Below the pieces are notes generated by a model. It was given only the letters and a program-made list of their open reading frames with translations, had not been told where the DNA came from and made no database searches. The translations under genes were made by a program, and so were the position numbers. DNA of 64,000 nucleotides. It comes from JANMDU01 sp031375105. Its GTDB lineage: Bacteria > Pseudomonadota > Gammaproteobacteria > Burkholderiales > Burkholderiaceae_C. This document shows positions 61,312 to 64,000 of this stretch, one piece after another. Position 1 is the stretch's first letter. The number at the start of each line of letters is the position of its first letter. The DNA is taken from NCBI GenBank assembly GCA_031375105.1, contig JANMHJ010000046.1, forward strand, positions 1 through 64,000. The letters are read 5' to 3'.

Positions 61312-64000
61312 ATGGAAATTTTCAAATTTATGCAGGCTCGTCCTGCGCAAGAAGTGTCTTTAAAGATTGAGTTGTCTGCGGCCTCACCATTAGGTATTTG
61401 GCTGACAGATAATTTTTGGGATAAAAAATTACGAGTTAATCCGGATAAAGTATTGGAAAAGACGCTCGCTGATAAAGCGATGCAGCTCGATCAACTCGTA
61501 TTCGGTGTCCGGATGCAAAAGTTCTTTGAAGCCATTGAAAAGAAGGCGGAAGACCCTGCGATCAGCGTGAAGTGGTTCGAAGATACGATCGAGGCGACTC
61601 TTGGTTCTAAGGTTGGTGGCCTAGCAGTGGATGCCGATTTTTTGAAAGACGAGCAACAAATCTCGGACATCTTGCTTGCTGCCAAGCTCACGAACGTCCG
61701 GCCAACGATCCCAACGGAAAAATTGGTGACGCTCATTCGCGCATTTCATTTCGTCAGACTTGCAGCGGATTCGCATCTTGGTCTCAAAACGCGAGAGTAT
61801 GTCAAGGCCGTTATAAATGCTTCCGTCGTCATGCCGTCAACGGCGCAGCTCTTTGCCGACGCGCTTGTCACTGTGAGTGCACATGCAAAGGCGCGGGCGG
61901 AGGAACTACGTGGCGAGGCCGCGAAATTGGATTCGTTGCGGGCGCGTGCCAACTTATTCCAAGCGGCGATTAAAGATCTAGACACGGCCAAACCCACCGA
62001 CTACCAAATCACGCGGCCGCCCCCACCCGCATCTTTCACGTATATGGCTCTGACGGCGGCATTTGTGGCTAGTAAGAGCAATATTCGGCAGGCAGCCGCA
62101 GAGCTTGTGCTGGATCTGGAAACTACGTCTGCTCCCGATCTGTCGGACAAGTTCCTCGGTGCATTGCAGGATGACATGGCGGGTATTCGAATCCTTGAGC
62201 CAGACGACTCACTCTTGGTGCGAGTCGGTTCACAATGGCTTCGGGCGCAGGATCTGAAGCCAACCCCACAGATAGATAGCAGTTCAACGACCGACACGAT
62301 GCGCGCGGCTAGACCAGTTGGAATCGCGGATCTTCTTGTGGTCAAACAGAAGATCAAAAAATACGAGGCTGGAGAGGTCGCGCACATCGAGAACTGCATG
62401 GCCGGCGAAACGCGCCGCAGGAACCACGAACGCACCGACCGTCTTGAGATAGACACATTCACAGAGGTTGAAACGAGTAAGGAGGAAGAACGGGATCTAC
62501 AAAGCACAGACAAGGCAGAGCTTAAGCAGGAGGCCGAGCAAATCGTAAAGTCTGACAACTCGGTGCAGGCGGGAATGTCATTGTCTGCCTCCTATGGGCC
62601 TGTCACATTGAGCACGAATCTTTCTTCTAGTTCGTCCACGGCAGAGCAGGATGCCAAGAGGCAGGCGAATACGTTTTCAAAGGAAGTGGTGTCAAGAGCC
62701 GTGAGCAGGACCATGGAAAGAACGCTCGTTCGCAGGACTGAAAAGAAACTGTTTCAGATCGTCGAGACCAACCTGCATGAATTCTCCGCCAAGGACAAGA
62801 GCGCGACGGGCATCTATCAATGGGTCAACAAAATCTACGAAGCACAGGTCTATAACTATGGACGTCGGATGCTCTATGAGATAGTGGTTCCCGAGCCCAG
62901 CGCATTTTTCAAGCAAAGTCTTTCGGGCGCAAAAGCTGAGGGGGCAACCTTGGTTAAGCCTAAGCCGATCACCTTCATTCCAGGCGATCTTAACGATGCC
63001 AACTGGTACGAAAAGGCGGCGGAGTATCAGATCGGAACGGCCACGCCTCCACCCAAGCAGTACGTCACTGCGGTTAAGGTTTACTCCAAGGCTGGGGTTG
63101 GTCCCAACACCGGTGTTCCCGACGCCGCAGATATCGATGTACCGGAAGGGTTCATAGCGCTCTCGGCGCGGGTGAGGCTCGCAGGCTCATACTACACGGG
63201 CACAAATCCAAGCGCCGATGTCACCGTGGGCACTTCGCTCACCCGCTTCACTACAGCCACGGCAGAAGTTACGGTATACCTCGATGGCCAGATCGGGAAA
63301 ATCGGCACGGGCTTTTTTGCACTCAACTTCTCAGCGTTCACCATTTCGATCGAGGTAACCTGCTTCCGAACGGATCGAGCGCTTCGGCAGTGGCAGACAA
63401 AGCTGTTCGGTGAATTGGTGACGGCTTACAACTCGATGCTTTCCGTGTTCAATGCCGAGTTGGATCGGCAGCGACAGCAGGATGAAGCGCGGCCGTACGG
63501 GCGTAACCCGCTATCTGACGAACGCATCGTGCGAGGGGAGCTCAGGAAGTCCGCATTGACGCTCATACGCCGCGACAACTTCACTGGCTTCGACGCCGTG
63601 CTGGACGACCCGATTTCGGGCGGGCCATATCCTGACATGACGAAGGCCGACAACATCGCGCGCACGGTGCTTTTCTTCGAACAAGCGTTCGAATGGGAGC
63701 AAATGACCTATCGGTTCTACGAGTACTTTTGGGGTCGTAAATCTCAGTGGAAGACAGATATTTTGCTCGAGGACAAGAACGACCAGTTTCGCGCTTTTCT
63801 TAGTGCTGGATCTGCACGGCTTGTACTTTCAGTGCGACCGGGCTTTGAGAAACTGGTGGCAAACTATTTCGAGACCGGGATCATTGCGAACGCGGGTGAT
63901 GTTCCGGAGCTATCTAGCCCCGAGTACCTGCCAATCCTCAACGAGATTAAGGAGGAGCTGAATGCACCTGGAACGGAGAAGGCATATGGCGATCCATGGT
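61312..64000 (+). CDS. Very large protein of unknown function (partial, runs off right edge)
   Basis: ATG at 61312 with AGGA 7 bases upstream; a TAA at 61297 closes the frame before it. No stop follows for 896 codons. No signal peptide. Residues about 1-330 are helical. At about 345-375 comes a charged stretch (KKYEAGEVAHIENCMAGE). A long Glu/Thr/Ser-rich helical region with a Ser run (SLSASYGPVTLSTNLSSSSS, about 420-445) follows, then YQWVNKIYEAQVYNYGRRML and EIVVPEPSAFF (about 500-530). A beta-rich part (about 585-690) and an aromatic block FFEQAFEWEQMTYRFYEYFW (about 787-807) come last. Rare Arg codons (AGG, AGA, CGA, CGG) are frequent, unlike the core genes. I cannot name a family. Confidence 0.7.
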   Translation, partial: MEIFKFMQARPAQEVSLKIELSAASPLGIWLTDNFWDKKLRVNPDKVLEKTLADKAMQLDQLVFGVRMQKFFEAIEKKAEDPAISVKWFEDTIEATLGSKVGGLAVDADFLKDEQQISDILLAAKLTNVRPTIPTEKLVTLIRAFHFVRLAADSHLGLKTREYVKAVINASVVMPSTAQLFADALVTVSAHAKARAEELRGEAAKLDSLRARANLFQAAIKDLDTAKPTDYQITRPPPPASFTYMALTAAFVASKSNIRQAAAELVLDLETTSAPDLSDKFLGALQDDMAGIRILEPDDSLLVRVGSQWLRAQDLKPTPQIDSSSTTDTMRAARPVGIADLLVVKQKIKKYEAGEVAHIENCMAGETRRRNHERTDRLEIDTFTEVETSKEEERDLQSTDKAELKQEAEQIVKSDNSVQAGMSLSASYGPVTLSTNLSSSSSTAEQDAKRQANTFSKEVVSRAVSRTMERTLVRRTEKKLFQIVETNLHEFSAKDKSATGIYQWVNKIYEAQVYNYGRRMLYEIVVPEPSAFFKQSLSGAKAEGATLVKPKPITFIPGDLNDANWYEKAAEYQIGTATPPPKQYVTAVKVYSKAGVGPNTGVPDAADIDVPEGFIALSARVRLAGSYYTGTNPSADVTVGTSLTRFTTATAEVTVYLDGQIGKIGTGFFALNFSAFTISIEVTCFRTDRALRQWQTKLFGELVTAYNSMLSVFNAELDRQRQQDEARPYGRNPLSDERIVRGELRKSALTLIRRDNFTGFDAVLDDPISGGPYPDMTKADNIARTVLFFEQAFEWEQMTYRFYEYFWGRKSQWKTDILLEDKNDQFRAFLSAGSARLVLSVRPGFEKLVANYFETGIIANAGDVPELSSPEYLPILNEIKEELNAPGTEKAYGDPW

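Noticed and set aside
1..64000. CRISPR array, insertion sequence, integrase or rRNA
   Set aside because: No regularly spaced direct repeats, no transposase or integrase frame and no rRNA sequence were found on reading both strands.

Overview
The window looks like a stretch of a Burkholderiales chromosome, most like the Comamonadaceae. The evidence is the beta-proteobacterial order yfgM-bamB-der-hfq-hflX-hflK-hflC, the ispD/ispF pair, a SWIB-type histone-like protein with an Ala/Lys/Pro tail, DUF1631, DUF2789 and a Crp-like regulator divergent from trxB. Moderate GC and a dispersed repeat of the kind seen in that family add support. The assignment rests on gene content and recalled family signatures, not on a search.

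Layout. 1-4200: edge of a histone-like gene, a decayed EamA transporter, a large surface lipoprotein and lolA. 4200-8500: ftsK, a Crp/Fnr regulator and trxB. 8560-8801: tRNA-Pro(TGG) and tRNA-Arg(TCT). 8870-19414: envelope and RNA/quality-control block (yfgM-like, bamB, der, hfq, hflX, hflK, hflC, a dynamin-like GTPase, mutY). 19557-32011: pmbA, a saccharopine-dehydrogenase-like reductase, a sterol-desaturase-like enzyme, a VOC protein, a PLP dehydratase, an odd ABC exporter, a 21-residue basic peptide, ettA, a DUF1631 protein and an RluA-type synthase. 32008-40265: mfd, ispD, a DUF2789 protein, ispF, small membrane and lipoproteins, a DUF2975/XRE pair and fabI.

40375-47000 is an accessory, defence-like island. 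It holds a stub resembling the start of an HsdR gene, an OLD-family ATPase/TOPRIM protein followed by a GIY-YIG/DUF4357 protein, an XRE regulator, a Fic protein facing a convergent mini-gene that carries the Fic-inhibitory motif, a cluster of inverted repeats, and an AbiEi-type antitoxin gene whose nucleotidyltransferase partner is interrupted by an in-frame TGA. 47026-52551 is a complete yejABEF-type peptide/microcin ABC importer. 52700-60237 has an M16 peptidase, a TadA-haloalkane dehalogenase fusion, a RidA protein, a PIN-type toxin with its antitoxin, and a DUF2252 protein. After a truncated and frameshifted gor there is about 650 bp without a gene. Then a very large open reading frame of at least 896 codons, with different codon use and no function I can name, runs off the right edge.

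The most unusual structural signal is a dispersed element of about 50-65 bp, present about 14 times. It begins with a small inverted repeat (GCTAT...ATAGC) followed by a conserved CTGCGCAGTAT..ATGACGG core. Six copies lie inside protein-coding genes (lolA, rluA-like, mfd, yejF, M16 peptidase, tadA) without breaking the frame. Five of these are read in the same orientation-specific frame, so they encode related peptides. This resembles the in-frame palindromic elements of Rickettsia, and I regard it as the best candidate here for something under-described.
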